Assembly (NCBI GenBank): GCA_028689585.1
Contig: JAQVCW010000005.1
Span: forward strand, 62,001-126,000
Length of the DNA: 64,000 nucleotides
Direction: 5' to 3'
DNA from: Lachnospiraceae bacterium
GTDB taxonomy: Bacteria; Bacillota; Clostridia; Lachnospirales; Lachnospiraceae
Shown here: positions 25,752 through 34,392 of the stretch, one piece after another
How positions within the stretch are numbered: the first letter of the stretch is position 1
How the letters are laid out: each line of letters starts with the position of its first letter
The notes under the pieces: model-generated
The model's input: the letters and a program-made list of their open reading frames with translations, nothing else
Told to the model about the DNA's origin: nothing
Databases searched by the model: none
Position numbers and translations under genes: made by a program

Positions 25752-27060
25752 CCTTCTCTTCCTCATCTCTTCTGAGCATATACAGCCCCTGAACAATTGC
25801 AAACATAATCAACGTACTCAGAACGGAACTTCCGCCATAGCTGACCAGCGGCAGTGTCACACCGGTCAGGGGGATCATCTTCATACCGCCCCCCACCGTC
25901 AGAAATACCTGCATCGCATAGGTAGTGCCCAGTCCCAGCGCCACAAGACGGTAAAAACGGTTTGTCAGCTTCATGGCAATATTGATAAACATAATAAAGC
26001 AGCTCATGCAGACGAGAATCAGGCAGATAGAAAAGATCCCGCCCAGTTCCTCTGTAATCGCAGAAAACATAAAATCCTGCTGAGCATAGGGAATCGCACC
26101 TGGAGAACCCTGATACAGCCCCGTCCCCAGCCATCCGCCTGCCCCGATGGAAAACAGAGACTGACAGATCTGATAGCCTTTATTGGCATAATCATCAAAA
26201 GGATGCAGCCATACCTCCACACGCACTTTTACGTGAGAGAAGCGAAAATAAGCCACTACCGCAGCCACTGCTCCTGCCAGCAGTCCCGCCAGCACCAGAA
26301 AGGGATTCCGGGTAGCCACAAACAGCATGACCAGATAGGTGATAAAAAAGATCAAAGCGCTGCCAAGGTCAGTAGAAATAACCAAGATCAGCACATGTAC
26401 CGCTGCCAGCCCGGTAGCGATCACAATCCGCCGCAAGTCCCGGGCCTCGGAAAGAAGTCCGGCTACTGCAAATACAAAGACAATCTTTACAAATTCCGAT
26501 GCCTGGAACGAAAACCCTCCTATGTTCAGGGCCAGCTTTGCGCCGTTGGTCACACGGGCTGCTACAAATACCAGCCCCAAAAGCCCGATACCCACAAATG
26601 CATAAGCCCAGGTCATTTTTGTGATCACCTGAAGCTTGCGGATGATCAGAGGAATGATCAGAGCCAGTATGGTGCCGGCCACCGCGATCTTAAATTGCTT
26701 AATGGACTGGTCATAGGACAGCCTGGTGATCATGATAAATCCAATCGTCATCAGCATGCACATATTATTGATCAGCAGCTTGGATGCCTTCGGATAGAGA
26801 TTCCGGAAAAACACCAGAGTAGCCGCCAGATAAATGACCTGTGCCCCGTAAAATACCAGAATCTGTATCTCCATCGTCTCCAGAAACAATACGGCAAAAG
26901 CAATAAAATGTATAAAAAACATGGAAATATTCTGCCGCAAAAACACATATTCCTTTGCCCTGCTGCTGGTCCTGCGAAACACCGTATAGCTTTGCAGCGT
27001 ATACAGGGCCATCAGTATTATAATCAGGTATCTGGATACCTGTATCACTAAATTTATCAT
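25666..27060 (-). CDS. FtsW/RodA/SpoVE family peptidoglycan polymerase
   Basis: This 464-aa SEDS protein polymerises lipid II glycan strands with its partner PBP, encoded next. About ten transmembrane segments are visible. Family signatures include DLGSALIFFITYLVMLFVAT, GGWLGTGLYQGSPGAIPYAQQDFMFSAITEELGG and the late IPLTGVTLPLVSYGGSS. Start 27060 (MINLVIQVS) has AGGAG directly upstream and follows the U32 peptidase gene. The C-terminal tail is hydrophilic. Whether it serves division, elongation or spore cortex cannot be decided here. Confidence 0.93.
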   Translation of the reverse strand: MINLVIQVSRYLIIILMALYTLQSYTVFRRTSSRAKEYVFLRQNISMFFIHFIAFAVLFLETMEIQILVFYGAQVIYLAATLVFFRNLYPKASKLLINNMCMLMTIGFIMITRLSYDQSIKQFKIAVAGTILALIIPLIIRKLQVITKMTWAYAFVGIGLLGLVFVAARVTNGAKLALNIGGFSFQASEFVKIVFVFAVAGLLSEARDLRRIVIATGLAAVHVLILVISTDLGSALIFFITYLVMLFVATRNPFLVLAGLLAGAVAAVVAYFRFSHVKVRVEVWLHPFDDYANKGYQICQSLFSIGAGGWLGTGLYQGSPGAIPYAQQDFMFSAITEELGGIFSICLILVCMSCFIMFINIAMKLTNRFYRLVALGLGTTYAMQVFLTVGGGMKMIPLTGVTLPLVSYGGSSVLSTLIMFAIVQGLYMLRRDEEEKDDEKRFKEFQQNQGPRDPSGFGNPGGQY

Positions 27061-27067
27061 ACTCTCC

Positions 27068-29458
27068 TTATTCGACTCCCCTCTTAAAATGCCCTCTGGT
27101 CCCTTCTGCCTTCCACCGATTCTCCATAGTTTCCTTTGCAAAGAAAGAGTTTGCAGCTTCCAATATCGCCGCAGTCTCCTGCTTTGTCTCAAGGGTAAAT
27201 GCCAGTCTGACCGAAGCCGGATGCAGACCGAGAATCTGTCCTGAAAAAGAAAACAGATTCAGCGGCAGTGAATTATAAATAATATTGGTGCAGATGCTGC
27301 ATTGATTCTTCACCGGAAATCTGATCTCTTTCCGATCCTTCAGATAGGAAATGCCAGGAGTTTTTCTGCACTCTGACGTATTGCGGATCAGACACTGTGC
27401 TGTAATCATCAGTGGCTGATAACCATATATGGTGATCTCACTGCCTTCGCAGCCCCGTTCTTTCAGTTCACCCAGATTCAGTTCCAACGGTATGGTATCC
27501 CCTGTAATCCCCTGCTCCCGCAGAAATTCCCTGGCTTCCCTGTTGTAAGTATACAGGCTGCTGTCTGCGATCCATTCAAAACTGCCTCTGTACGTCTGAA
27601 GATATTCCAGTTCTTCCGCATTGCGCAGCAAAAAGCCGTCTGCGGATGCAATCTGGTTAAGAAGATTTTTTTCAAAAGCCAGAATGCTTTTTGGGCGCCA
27701 GATTACCGGCATGGCAATGCAGCATTTTTTATTTCGTGCATGCAGCAGGCTGGCTGCCTTGGCGAAGCTTCCGGCATCTCTTCCCTTTATTGGAAAAAAC
27801 ATACAGCAGTCCACATAGACAGCGGATACCAAATCAGATTCTGCCGCCGCCTCCAACTGTTCCCAGGTTTCCACAGAAACCCGAAGCTCTGGCTGCGCCT
27901 GACTTTCTTCTGCTGTTTTTCTGAGGGGCAGATCCTTTAGAGAAACCGGCTGTATGGTCTGCTTTCTGCGAAATGCTTCCAGCAGTTTGTTTTTCAGTTC
28001 TTCCAGTGCAGATCTTCTCATGGCATTCAGGCTCTGCATGGGATAAAAAAGCTGTCCTTCTATTGTAATGTCCAGTTGTTCAAACTGAAACAGGGTTCCT
28101 CCGGTTTTTTGAAGCTGCCTGGATACGGTGTCCGAATCCAGCGGGCGGCTCTGTGCCTGTTCCGGAATTTCTCCATAGACAGTCACTTCCTGATTGGCAC
28201 AGCTTACGCTCAGTATAGCAGGATTCTCCGGCACAAGCATGAATTTTCCCTTAATTTTTTCAAAAATATCTATATCCAGATATTTTTTCTGAAGTTCATT
28301 CAGAAGATGTTCTGACTTGACCCGGGATAATATCCGGCCTTTTTTTTGCACCGGATAATGGCCGGAAACGGTAAATTCTTTTCCCTGAGGCACGGTTTCC
28401 CGGATCATCAGCTCCGTTTCTTTTCCGGTCAATTCTATGGTGTCTTTTTCCCAGAGCGGTTCCAGGGCTTTCAGCCGGATCTGATTTGAATCTGCGGACA
28501 GAACCTTTACTGCCTCTGTGCCATAGTGGTTGGGACGTTTCATGGACATCATCTCTTTTCCATTATAAACCTGATAATATCCTTTGGAAAAACCGCCCCG
28601 ATTATACAGATCCATTAAAATCTGCAGATCCTCTTCTTCTACCCGGTAATCTTTTTTTCCCGGGATAACGTATTGGTCCAGGTATTTTCGGTATACCGCC
28701 GTCACGCCGGCAGCATATTCCGCCCGCTTCATCCGTCCCTCAATCTTGAGTGAGCAGATTCCCGCCTGCGCCATATCCGCAAGCAGCTCTAAGGTGCAGA
28801 TATCCTTCAGACTCAGAAGGTATTTGTCTCTGTTGGGTACGCTGCCATCCTGTATCAGATCATAGGGGAGACGGCAGGGCTGGGCACAGCGCCCCCGGTT
28901 GCCGCTTCTGCCTCCGATCAGGCTGCTCATAAGGCACTGACCGGAATAGCAGTAGCACAGAGCTCCATGGACAAAGGCTTCTATCTCAATATCCACCTGT
29001 CTGTGAATCTCTGAAATCTCCTTTAGCGACAGCTCTCTGGAGGTAACGATCCGTTTGGCTCCCATCCGTTTCAGCAGTCTGGCTCCATCCGGTCCGGTAA
29101 TGGTCATCTGCGTGCTGGCGTGCAGCTCCAGATCCGGAAAATTCCGGCGCAGAAAGCAAAACACCCCAAAATCCTGTACCAGAATGGCATCCACACCGTG
29201 CTCATAGAGCGGAAGAATATAATCATATAATTCCCGTTCCAGCTCCGTTTCCTTCAGCAGAGTATTCACCGTCAGATAGAGCCTTCTCCCATGGAGATGG
29301 CAGTAATCCATCGCCGCAAGAAGCTCCGTTTCTTCCGGGTTTTTTGCATAGGCCCGGGCACCGAAGCGCCGGCCTCCCATATAGATCGCATCTGCGCCGG
29401 CATTCACCGCCGCTTTCATGCCATCGTAAGAGCCTCCCGGGGCAAGTAATTCAATCAT
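27068..29458 (-). CDS. U32 family peptidase / tRNA- or rRNA-hydroxylation type protein
   Basis: This 796-aa protein begins IELLAPGGSYDGMKAAVNAGADAIYMGG, the standard U32 opening, and contains the cysteine-rich signature SLIGGRSGNRGRCAQPCRLPY plus further Cys such as CSLKIEGRMK. The C-terminal half corresponds to the DUF3656 extension. Relatives (RlhA, TrhP) act in RNA hydroxylation and others were described as collagenases, so the true activity is open. GAGG precedes ATG 29458; longer upstream frames pass through the zapA terminator repeats. Confidence 0.9.
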   Translation of the reverse strand: MIELLAPGGSYDGMKAAVNAGADAIYMGGRRFGARAYAKNPEETELLAAMDYCHLHGRRLYLTVNTLLKETELERELYDYILPLYEHGVDAILVQDFGVFCFLRRNFPDLELHASTQMTITGPDGARLLKRMGAKRIVTSRELSLKEISEIHRQVDIEIEAFVHGALCYCYSGQCLMSSLIGGRSGNRGRCAQPCRLPYDLIQDGSVPNRDKYLLSLKDICTLELLADMAQAGICSLKIEGRMKRAEYAAGVTAVYRKYLDQYVIPGKKDYRVEEEDLQILMDLYNRGGFSKGYYQVYNGKEMMSMKRPNHYGTEAVKVLSADSNQIRLKALEPLWEKDTIELTGKETELMIRETVPQGKEFTVSGHYPVQKKGRILSRVKSEHLLNELQKKYLDIDIFEKIKGKFMLVPENPAILSVSCANQEVTVYGEIPEQAQSRPLDSDTVSRQLQKTGGTLFQFEQLDITIEGQLFYPMQSLNAMRRSALEELKNKLLEAFRRKQTIQPVSLKDLPLRKTAEESQAQPELRVSVETWEQLEAAAESDLVSAVYVDCCMFFPIKGRDAGSFAKAASLLHARNKKCCIAMPVIWRPKSILAFEKNLLNQIASADGFLLRNAEELEYLQTYRGSFEWIADSSLYTYNREAREFLREQGITGDTIPLELNLGELKERGCEGSEITIYGYQPLMITAQCLIRNTSECRKTPGISYLKDRKEIRFPVKNQCSICTNIIYNSLPLNLFSFSGQILGLHPASVRLAFTLETKQETAAILEAANSFFAKETMENRWKAEGTRGHFKRGVE

Positions 29459-29525
29459 AGCTACCTCGTTTCTGAATTTAATGAGTCTATAGGACAGACA
29501 TTTTGTGCAGCATTTCCCTATGGTA

Positions 29526-29592
29526 TAAAAAAGGCCGTCCTCCATCAGACAGCCCCTTTCATTTAAAAGGCCGTCCCTCATCAGACAGCCCC
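29526..29592 (-). terminator. Tandemly duplicated intrinsic terminator downstream of zapA
   Basis: Two near-identical units (29526-29555 and 29564-29592) each form GGCTGTC/GACGGCC with a U run on the minus strand. They lie about 55 bp after the zapA stop and before the U32 gene. Confidence 0.75.
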
Positions 29593-29645
29593 CTTCATTT
29601 CCTTGTGCCATTATTTCCTGTGCCATTATTCACGGCAGTCAGATC

Positions 29646-30071
29646 TCAGTCCGTTGGATTTTTCTGCTCCTTCAGGCTCTCCAGTTGTGTCTCCAACTGA
29701 ACGATCCTCTTCTGGTAATCATTGGATTCTTCCTGCAGAGATTCCAGGGTCTTCTCCGCAGTCTCCAGCTTGATCTGGGCTGTGATCAGCTCATGCTTGA
29801 TCTCATACAGCTCCTTGTCCTTTTCGGACAGCTCGTCCTCCAGGTTATCCGCCTGCTTTTTGGCTTTGAAATAGTCATCCGCCGTGTTCAGATTCAACAG
29901 GATGCCCCTCAGATCAGAGGACAGTTTCTGATATCCGTCCATATTTTTAAATTCTGCAATTTTATTGTTCATATATGTAGCTACTTTCTGAAGATATTCT
30001 TCACTCTCGTAGCCACTTAATGTATATATTTTTCCACCTATCAATACTTCGGTTTTATTTTTGGATGACAT
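29646..30071 (-). CDS. zapA: Cell division protein ZapA
   Basis: This 141-aa protein starts KTEVLIGGKIYTLSGYESEEYLQKVATYMN, the ZapA dimerisation head, and continues as a long coiled coil (residues about 70-138, EDELSEKDKELYEIKHEL). ZapA bundles FtsZ filaments at midcell. The coiled coil is longer than in E. coli ZapA, as is common in Clostridia. The small gap to ruvB contains no obvious promoter. Confidence 0.9.
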   Translation of the reverse strand: MSSKNKTEVLIGGKIYTLSGYESEEYLQKVATYMNNKIAEFKNMDGYQKLSSDLRGILLNLNTADDYFKAKKQADNLEDELSEKDKELYEIKHELITAQIKLETAEKTLESLQEESNDYQKRIVQLETQLESLKEQKNPTD

Positions 30072-30148
30072 TGGGCGGCCCTTCCTTTCTCAGCTTCCAT
30101 GTATATCTAATTCTATTATAAACAAATTCAAATGAATTACAACAATTT

Positions 30149-31141
30149 TTATTCAGATAATCCCAAATGATGATATGCTTTTTCAGAAACGGTTCTTCCC
30201 TTGGGTGTCCGGTTGATGAATCCGTTTTTGATCAGATAAGGCTCATACACATCTTCGATCGTGCCGGAATCCTCACCAATGGCAGCCGCCAGAGTATCCA
30301 GTCCCACCGGTCCTCCTGAGAACTTGTCAATCATGGTATTTAATATCATCCGGTCCGTGGAATCCAGACCATACCGGTCCACCTCCAGCAGATCCAGGGC
30401 CAGCGAAGCCACCTCTTCGGTAATCTCCCCCTGATATTTGACCTGGGCGAAATCCCGCACCCGCTTCAGGAAACGGTTGGCAAGCCTTGGTGTCCCTCTG
30501 GAACGGCGGGCCATCTCCAGAGCGCCCTTTTCATCAATCTTCACGCCCAGAACATCTGCCGAACGCAGGATAATGATCTGCAGCTCCTCTTCGGTGTAAA
30601 ACTCCAGGTGATGGATGACACCGAAACGGTCCCGCAGAGGAGCGGTCAAAAGTCCGGCTCTGGTGGTCGCCCCTACCAGCGTAAAATGGGGCAGATCCAG
30701 CCGGATCGACCTGGCGGCAGCGCCCTTGCCAATCATGATATCAATGGCAAAATCCTCCATGGCAGGGTACAGCACTTCCTCGACCTGTCGGTTCAGGCGG
30801 TGGATCTCATCCACAAAAAGTACATCTCCTTCCTGCAGATTGTTCAGTACGGCAGCCATTTCTCCCGGCTTCTCAATGGCCGGCCCGGAAGTAATCTTCA
30901 AATTTACACCCATTTCATTGGCAATGATTCCCGCCAGCGTGGTCTTGCCCAGTCCGGGAGGACCATAGAACAGCACATGATCCAGAGTGTCCTTTCGCTG
31001 TTTTGCCGCCTCAATATAGATTTTTAAAGTGCTTTTTGCTTTTTCCTGCCCGATGTATTCCGCCAGCGTCTGCGGACGCAGATTTGGCTCAATCTTAATA
31101 TCTTCTTCCGTCATATCGGTTGTGATAATGCGTTTTCCCAT
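30149..31141 (-). CDS. ruvB: Holliday junction branch migration ATPase RuvB
   Basis: RuvB (330 aa) drives branch migration with RuvA. It shows Walker [13 protein letters not shown], Walker [11 protein letters not shown], sensor VGATTRAG and the C-terminal DNA-binding domain with [10 protein letters not shown] and [18 protein letters not shown] precedes the ATG. It is downstream of ruvA across a 98-bp gap that contains a two-hairpin repeat element. Confidence 0.97.
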   Translation of the reverse strand: MGKRIITTDMTEEDIKIEPNLRPQTLAEYIGQEKAKSTLKIYIEAAKQRKDTLDHVLFYGPPGLGKTTLAGIIANEMGVNLKITSGPAIEKPGEMAAVLNNLQEGDVLFVDEIHRLNRQVEEVLYPAMEDFAIDIMIGKGAAARSIRLDLPHFTLVGATTRAGLLTAPLRDRFGVIHHLEFYTEEELQIIILRSADVLGVKIDEKGALEMARRSRGTPRLANRFLKRVRDFAQVKYQGEITEEVASLALDLLEVDRYGLDSTDRMILNTMIDKFSGGPVGLDTLAAAIGEDSGTIEDVYEPYLIKNGFINRTPKGRTVSEKAYHHLGLSE

Positions 31142-31163
31142 TTATGTTCCCCCGGTTGAACCA

Positions 31164-31233
31164 CAGCTCATCCTAGATTTGCCTCCGGCAAATGAGCTGC
31201 CCTGCATGTCAGGCTTTCATAGATAACCTGACA
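31164..31233. repeat. Two-hairpin intergenic repeat, copy A
   Basis: Hairpin 1 pairs CAGCTC...ATTTGCC with GGCAAATGAGCTG (31164-31199), and hairpin 2 pairs TGTCAGG (31207-31213) with CCTGACA (31227-31233). A related copy lies at 62152-62223, with compensatory changes in both stems. It sits between ruvA and ruvB. Confidence 0.75.
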
Positions 31234-31238
31234 CAATT

Positions 31239-31847
31239 TTATAAAAAAGAAATTTTCTTTAATGCCTGTTTTAGAATTGCTTCTGCATCCATATCTTCCG
31301 TAATATCCAGTCCCTTGACTGCGCGCAGCGCATCGGAGTTGGAATAGCCCAGAGCCACCAGCGCCTGTACCGCCTCGCTTCTGGCATCTTCTTCCCTGGA
31401 GGTCTCCGGAGATGCTTTTTGCAGCCGTTTCTCAAAGGCATCCTCCAGACTCATTTTATCCTTTAATTCCAGAATTAACTTCTGTGCTGTTTTGTTTCCA
31501 ATCCCCGGCGCTTTGGAAATCGTCTTGGCATCCTCAGCAAGAACGGCAAACCGCAGTTCATCCGAAGAGAGCGCCGACAAGATTCCCAGCCCGGCCTTGG
31601 GACCAATCCCGTTTACATTCAGCAGCAGCTTATACGTCTCCAGATCATCCTCTGACAGAAAACCAAACAACTGCATGGCATCCTCCCGCACGCTGAAATA
31701 GGTATGCAGCTTTACCGTCTCACCCACAGAAGGCATATCCGCCGCATCCCTGGAAGAGATCAAAATCTGATAGCCCACATGATTGACCTCCAGCACGACA
31801 CGGTTTTCACTGACTGATATTACTTCACCTCTTAAAAAAGCAATCAT
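31239..31847 (-). CDS. ruvA: Holliday junction branch migration protein RuvA
   Basis: RuvA (202 aa) binds four-way junctions and recruits RuvB. The start MIAFLRGEVISVSENRVVLE, the helix-hairpin-helix LLNVNGIGPKAGLGILSALS and KAPGIGNKTAQKLILELKDK, and the C-terminal RuvB-binding domain (EAVQALVALGYSNSDALRAV) are all visible. AGGGGA precedes the ATG. Confidence 0.97.
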   Translation of the reverse strand: MIAFLRGEVISVSENRVVLEVNHVGYQILISSRDAADMPSVGETVKLHTYFSVREDAMQLFGFLSEDDLETYKLLLNVNGIGPKAGLGILSALSSDELRFAVLAEDAKTISKAPGIGNKTAQKLILELKDKMSLEDAFEKRLQKASPETSREEDARSEAVQALVALGYSNSDALRAVKGLDITEDMDAEAILKQALKKISFL

Positions 31848-31911
31848 CTGTTTTTATCCCCTTATTTTTATGTTCGGGCCTTTCCCCGTCATTGATCCCG
31901 GTATTCTCCAT

Positions 31912-32496
31912 TCACAGAGACTCATAGACCGTAAAATGCCCCTGACTCCACTCTTCCTGTTTCAGCAGAATAGAATATCCGGCACCATTTTTTACATGCC
32001 ATTGATAATATTCCTGATGAGGCAGCGCATAGTGCTCCATGATGCTCATGATCGTCCCGCCATGAACCACCATCGAGACATTTTGCCATCCCTGCTCCAG
32101 AATCTGACGCATCCTCTGTTCAAATGCAGCACAGCTTCGGACTTTGAAGCCCTCCGGACTTTCCCCTCCCGGAAAAGGAAGCGTTCCGCCGCTGTCAATC
32201 CATTCCTGATATTCAGGGCAGTCCGCCAGCTCCAGATAATTTTTATTCTCAAACAGACCAAAGTCACATTCCCGAAAATCCGGCACAGTCTGTCCTGTCT
32301 TTCCGGGATAGATCAGCTCCGCCGTCTGAATGCAGCGCTGCATCGGACTGAGAAAGATAAAATCTGCGTCCGGATATGCCCTGCATAATAGCCCTGCCCG
32401 CCCGGCTTCACACAAGGGCTCCTCGGTGGTTCCGATATATCGGTTCATAAGATTTCCGGCGGTCATTCCATGCCGGATCAAATTAATTTTTATCAT
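31912..32496 (-). CDS. Histidine phosphatase family protein (CobC/alpha-ribazole phosphatase candidate)
   Basis: This 194-aa protein starts INLIRHGMTAGNLMNRY, with the catalytic RHG histidine, and has SPMQRCIQTAELIYPG and SMVVHGGTIMSIM typical of the phosphoglycerate mutase-like fold. It overlaps the end of a CobU-like gene and follows cobS, so it is probably the alpha-ribazole-5'-phosphate phosphatase of cobalamin nucleotide-loop assembly. Family members have broad substrates, so the context carries the assignment. Confidence 0.8.
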   Translation of the reverse strand: MIKINLIRHGMTAGNLMNRYIGTTEEPLCEAGRAGLLCRAYPDADFIFLSPMQRCIQTAELIYPGKTGQTVPDFRECDFGLFENKNYLELADCPEYQEWIDSGGTLPFPGGESPEGFKVRSCAAFEQRMRQILEQGWQNVSMVVHGGTIMSIMEHYALPHQEYYQWHVKNGAGYSILLKQEEWSQGHFTVYESL

Positions 32497-32875
32497 TTTT
32501 CAATACCATCCCGATTCCGCAGACAACCCGAACCACCTGGGAAGACAAAGCAGCCAGGCTGGTGCACACTCTCCCGGTGGTCTCCCGGTACTTCCGGTCA
32601 AAGGGCTCATAGGGCACAATGCCGTACCCCAGTTCCTCACTGATAATCACCAGATCCGGATTCTGCTCTGCCAGCCGGCCGGCCAGTTCGCTGCAGTCCT
32701 CCTCCAGCTCCAGGCACCGGCGGATATATTCCTGAAAATGATAAATTCCCTTCGCTTCAAACACATCCTGAAGTTCGCAGGCCGCTCCATCTAAAAAATC
32801 TTCTTTTGCGCAGCCGGTCAGTTTTACCGCATATTCCAGCTTTCCCTGAAAGGCGCCTCCTATAATCAGCTTCAA
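32483..32875 (-). CDS. Degenerate CobU/CobP-like kinase paralogue
   Basis: This 130-aa protein resembles a shortened CobU (adenosylcobinamide kinase/guanylyltransferase). The N-terminal P-loop reads IIGGAFQGKLEYA, where CobU has GGSGSGKS; the final Ser/Thr of Walker A is Leu here. The late region (DLVIISEELGYGIVPYEPFDRKYRE, TGRVCTSLAALSSQVVRVVCGI) matches the CobU C-terminal half. Its ATG overlaps the cobS stop as ATGA. A complete cobU lies two genes upstream, so this may be a non-catalytic or altered partner. Confidence 0.75.
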   Translation of the reverse strand: MKLIIGGAFQGKLEYAVKLTGCAKEDFLDGAACELQDVFEAKGIYHFQEYIRRCLELEEDCSELAGRLAEQNPDLVIISEELGYGIVPYEPFDRKYRETTGRVCTSLAALSSQVVRVVCGIGMVLKNDKN

Positions 32876-33624
32876 ACCAGGATCACCCCCAATGCCATCA
32901 CAAGTTCACAGGTCTGTAAAAAACAGCCTGCCAGATCTCCGGTGATTCCGCCGAATTTCTGATAGGACATCCGGCGGTACCATAAAAACGTCAGAGCTGC
33001 CAGCAAAACTGCCACGGTACCTTCCGGCGGAGCCAGCAGTATCATGGACAGACCGGTCAGAAAAAGATAGCCGATCATAACAGCAGCCACTTTCTGATTG
33101 GCGGCCGCATCGGAAAATGCAGCCAGCAGCCCGGTGTTTTTTGCTTTTTTTAAAGAAACCAGTCCCAGTCCTGAGAAGGCTCTGCTCAGTACAAAGCCTG
33201 CGCCAATCACATACAGTTTCTGTAATGTCACTTCTGAAAAAACACCAAAGGAAAGGACAAAATAAAAAATACCCACAATAATCGCAAATGCGCCGGCATG
33301 GCTGTCCTTCAAGATCAGGAGCTTTTCTTCCATCGGCTTATAAGAACTAAGCGCATCCGCTGTGTCCAGCAGGCCATCCAGATGAATGCCGCCTGTCACG
33401 ATAACCGGTATTAAAATCAATACCGCAGTACGGAAAATCTGACCGAAGCCCAGATACACCGCCAATTGATACCATGCAATATCCAAAGCCCCGATCACCA
33501 GTCCAATCAGCGGAAAAAAGCACATACAATATTTCATATTGCGTGAAGTCCACTCCAGCCTCGGCATTGGAATTTTAGAATACATTGAAAACGCTACCAC
33601 AAATCCCATTAAAAAATCTTTCAT
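32872..33624 (-). CDS. cobS: Adenosylcobinamide-GDP ribazoletransferase
   Basis: CobS (250 aa) joins adenosylcobinamide-GDP and alpha-ribazole to form the lower ligand of cobalamin. It is a membrane protein with about six hydrophobic segments. Recognisable features are AFSMYSKIPMPRLEW, the GGIHLDGLLDTADAL motif, KDSHAGAFAII and SRAFSGLGLVSLKKAKNTG. ATG 33624 follows GGGAGG; a longer frame from 33648 begins before that site. It lies in a cobU-cobS-cobU-like-phosphatase group. Confidence 0.93.
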   Translation of the reverse strand: MKDFLMGFVVAFSMYSKIPMPRLEWTSRNMKYCMCFFPLIGLVIGALDIAWYQLAVYLGFGQIFRTAVLILIPVIVTGGIHLDGLLDTADALSSYKPMEEKLLILKDSHAGAFAIIVGIFYFVLSFGVFSEVTLQKLYVIGAGFVLSRAFSGLGLVSLKKAKNTGLLAAFSDAAANQKVAAVMIGYLFLTGLSMILLAPPEGTVAVLLAALTFLWYRRMSYQKFGGITGDLAGCFLQTCELVMALGVILV

Positions 33625-33681
33625 CTTCTGTTCTGCCTCCCTGAACATCAGCCCATTACAGCTTCTTTTTGTCTTTTTCTG

Positions 33682-34194
33682 TTACTTCTGTCTGATTGGA
33701 ATGCCATAGACCACTTCGGTCACTTCATCCGCCAGGCCAGCCATATAACAGTTGACCTCTCCAAGCACCCTCTGATATTCTCTGGTCTGTGCCTCATAAA
33801 TCATACCATCGGAAAATACTTCATTGGTCACCACCACAAGATGATCGCAGCGCGGCAGCAGCCGGTGGATCCCTGCTTTGATCGCCGCGGCGGTATTTTC
33901 TCCCGCCCCTTTTGGATCAAACATTTCATTGGCAGCCAGATTGGACATGCATTCCAAAAGGACAACGGAGTGCTCCGGAATCCTCACTTTTGCCAGATCA
34001 AGGCATTGTTCTATGGTCTCAAAGCCTTTGCCGCGGCGCATAAGCCGATGGCGGGCCACTCTTTTTTTGCTTTCCTCATCAAAACACATCATCGTGGCAA
34101 TATAAATCCTTTTATGTTCTCCAAATGACAGTACCCGCTGTTCTGCATAGGCAGATTTACCGCTTCCGCTGCCTCCGGTCACTACACTAAACAT
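33682..34194 (-). CDS. cobU: Bifunctional adenosylcobinamide kinase/guanylyltransferase
   Basis: CobU (170 aa) phosphorylates adenosylcobinamide and adds GMP to it. The start MFSVVTGGSGSGKSAYAEQR holds an intact P-loop; IYIATMMCFDEESKKRVARH, LLECMSNLAANEMF and VVVTNEVFSDGMIYE match the family. ATG 34194 was chosen because MFSVVTGG is the expected opening and GGAAGG lies upstream. It is the first gene of the cobalamin group and has no riboswitch directly before it in this window; the only one found is 3.3 kb upstream. Confidence 0.92.
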   Translation of the reverse strand: MFSVVTGGSGSGKSAYAEQRVLSFGEHKRIYIATMMCFDEESKKRVARHRLMRRGKGFETIEQCLDLAKVRIPEHSVVLLECMSNLAANEMFDPKGAGENTAAAIKAGIHRLLPRCDHLVVVTNEVFSDGMIYEAQTREYQRVLGEVNCYMAGLADEVTEVVYGIPIRQK

Positions 34195-34292
34195 CTCTTT
34201 TGCTTCCTTCCCATTCAGGCTCAATGAGTCAATTCTACAATATTTTATGCAAACGTGCAACCCAAAAGGAAAAAGCAAAAAAAAGAACGTGA

Positions 34293-34382
34293 AAAAAGAA
34301 GCTGTCCTCCCTGCCGCCGATGGATGAAAACCCTGCTTTTGAAACATGATTTTCATCCATCAGCAATCAGGAAAACAGCTCC
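34293..34382 (-). terminator. Large intrinsic terminator after the SleB-type gene
   Basis: A 12-bp perfect stem (GATGGATGAAAA with TTTTCATCCATC, 34319-34330 and 34350-34361) is extended by AGCTGT/ACAGCT further out and is followed by a T run on the minus strand. Confidence 0.75.
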
Positions 34383-34392
34383 CCGTCTTATG

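Noticed and set aside
25651-27051. Plus-strand open frame of 466 codons over the FtsW-like gene
   Set aside because: Antisense shadow of a well-supported membrane protein gene; rich in His, Gln and Tyr, no ribosome site.
29500-29626. N-terminal extension of the U32 protein through the repeat region
   Set aside because: The extra residues come from the duplicated terminator, while GAGG and the conserved IELLAPGG opening mark the start at 29458.
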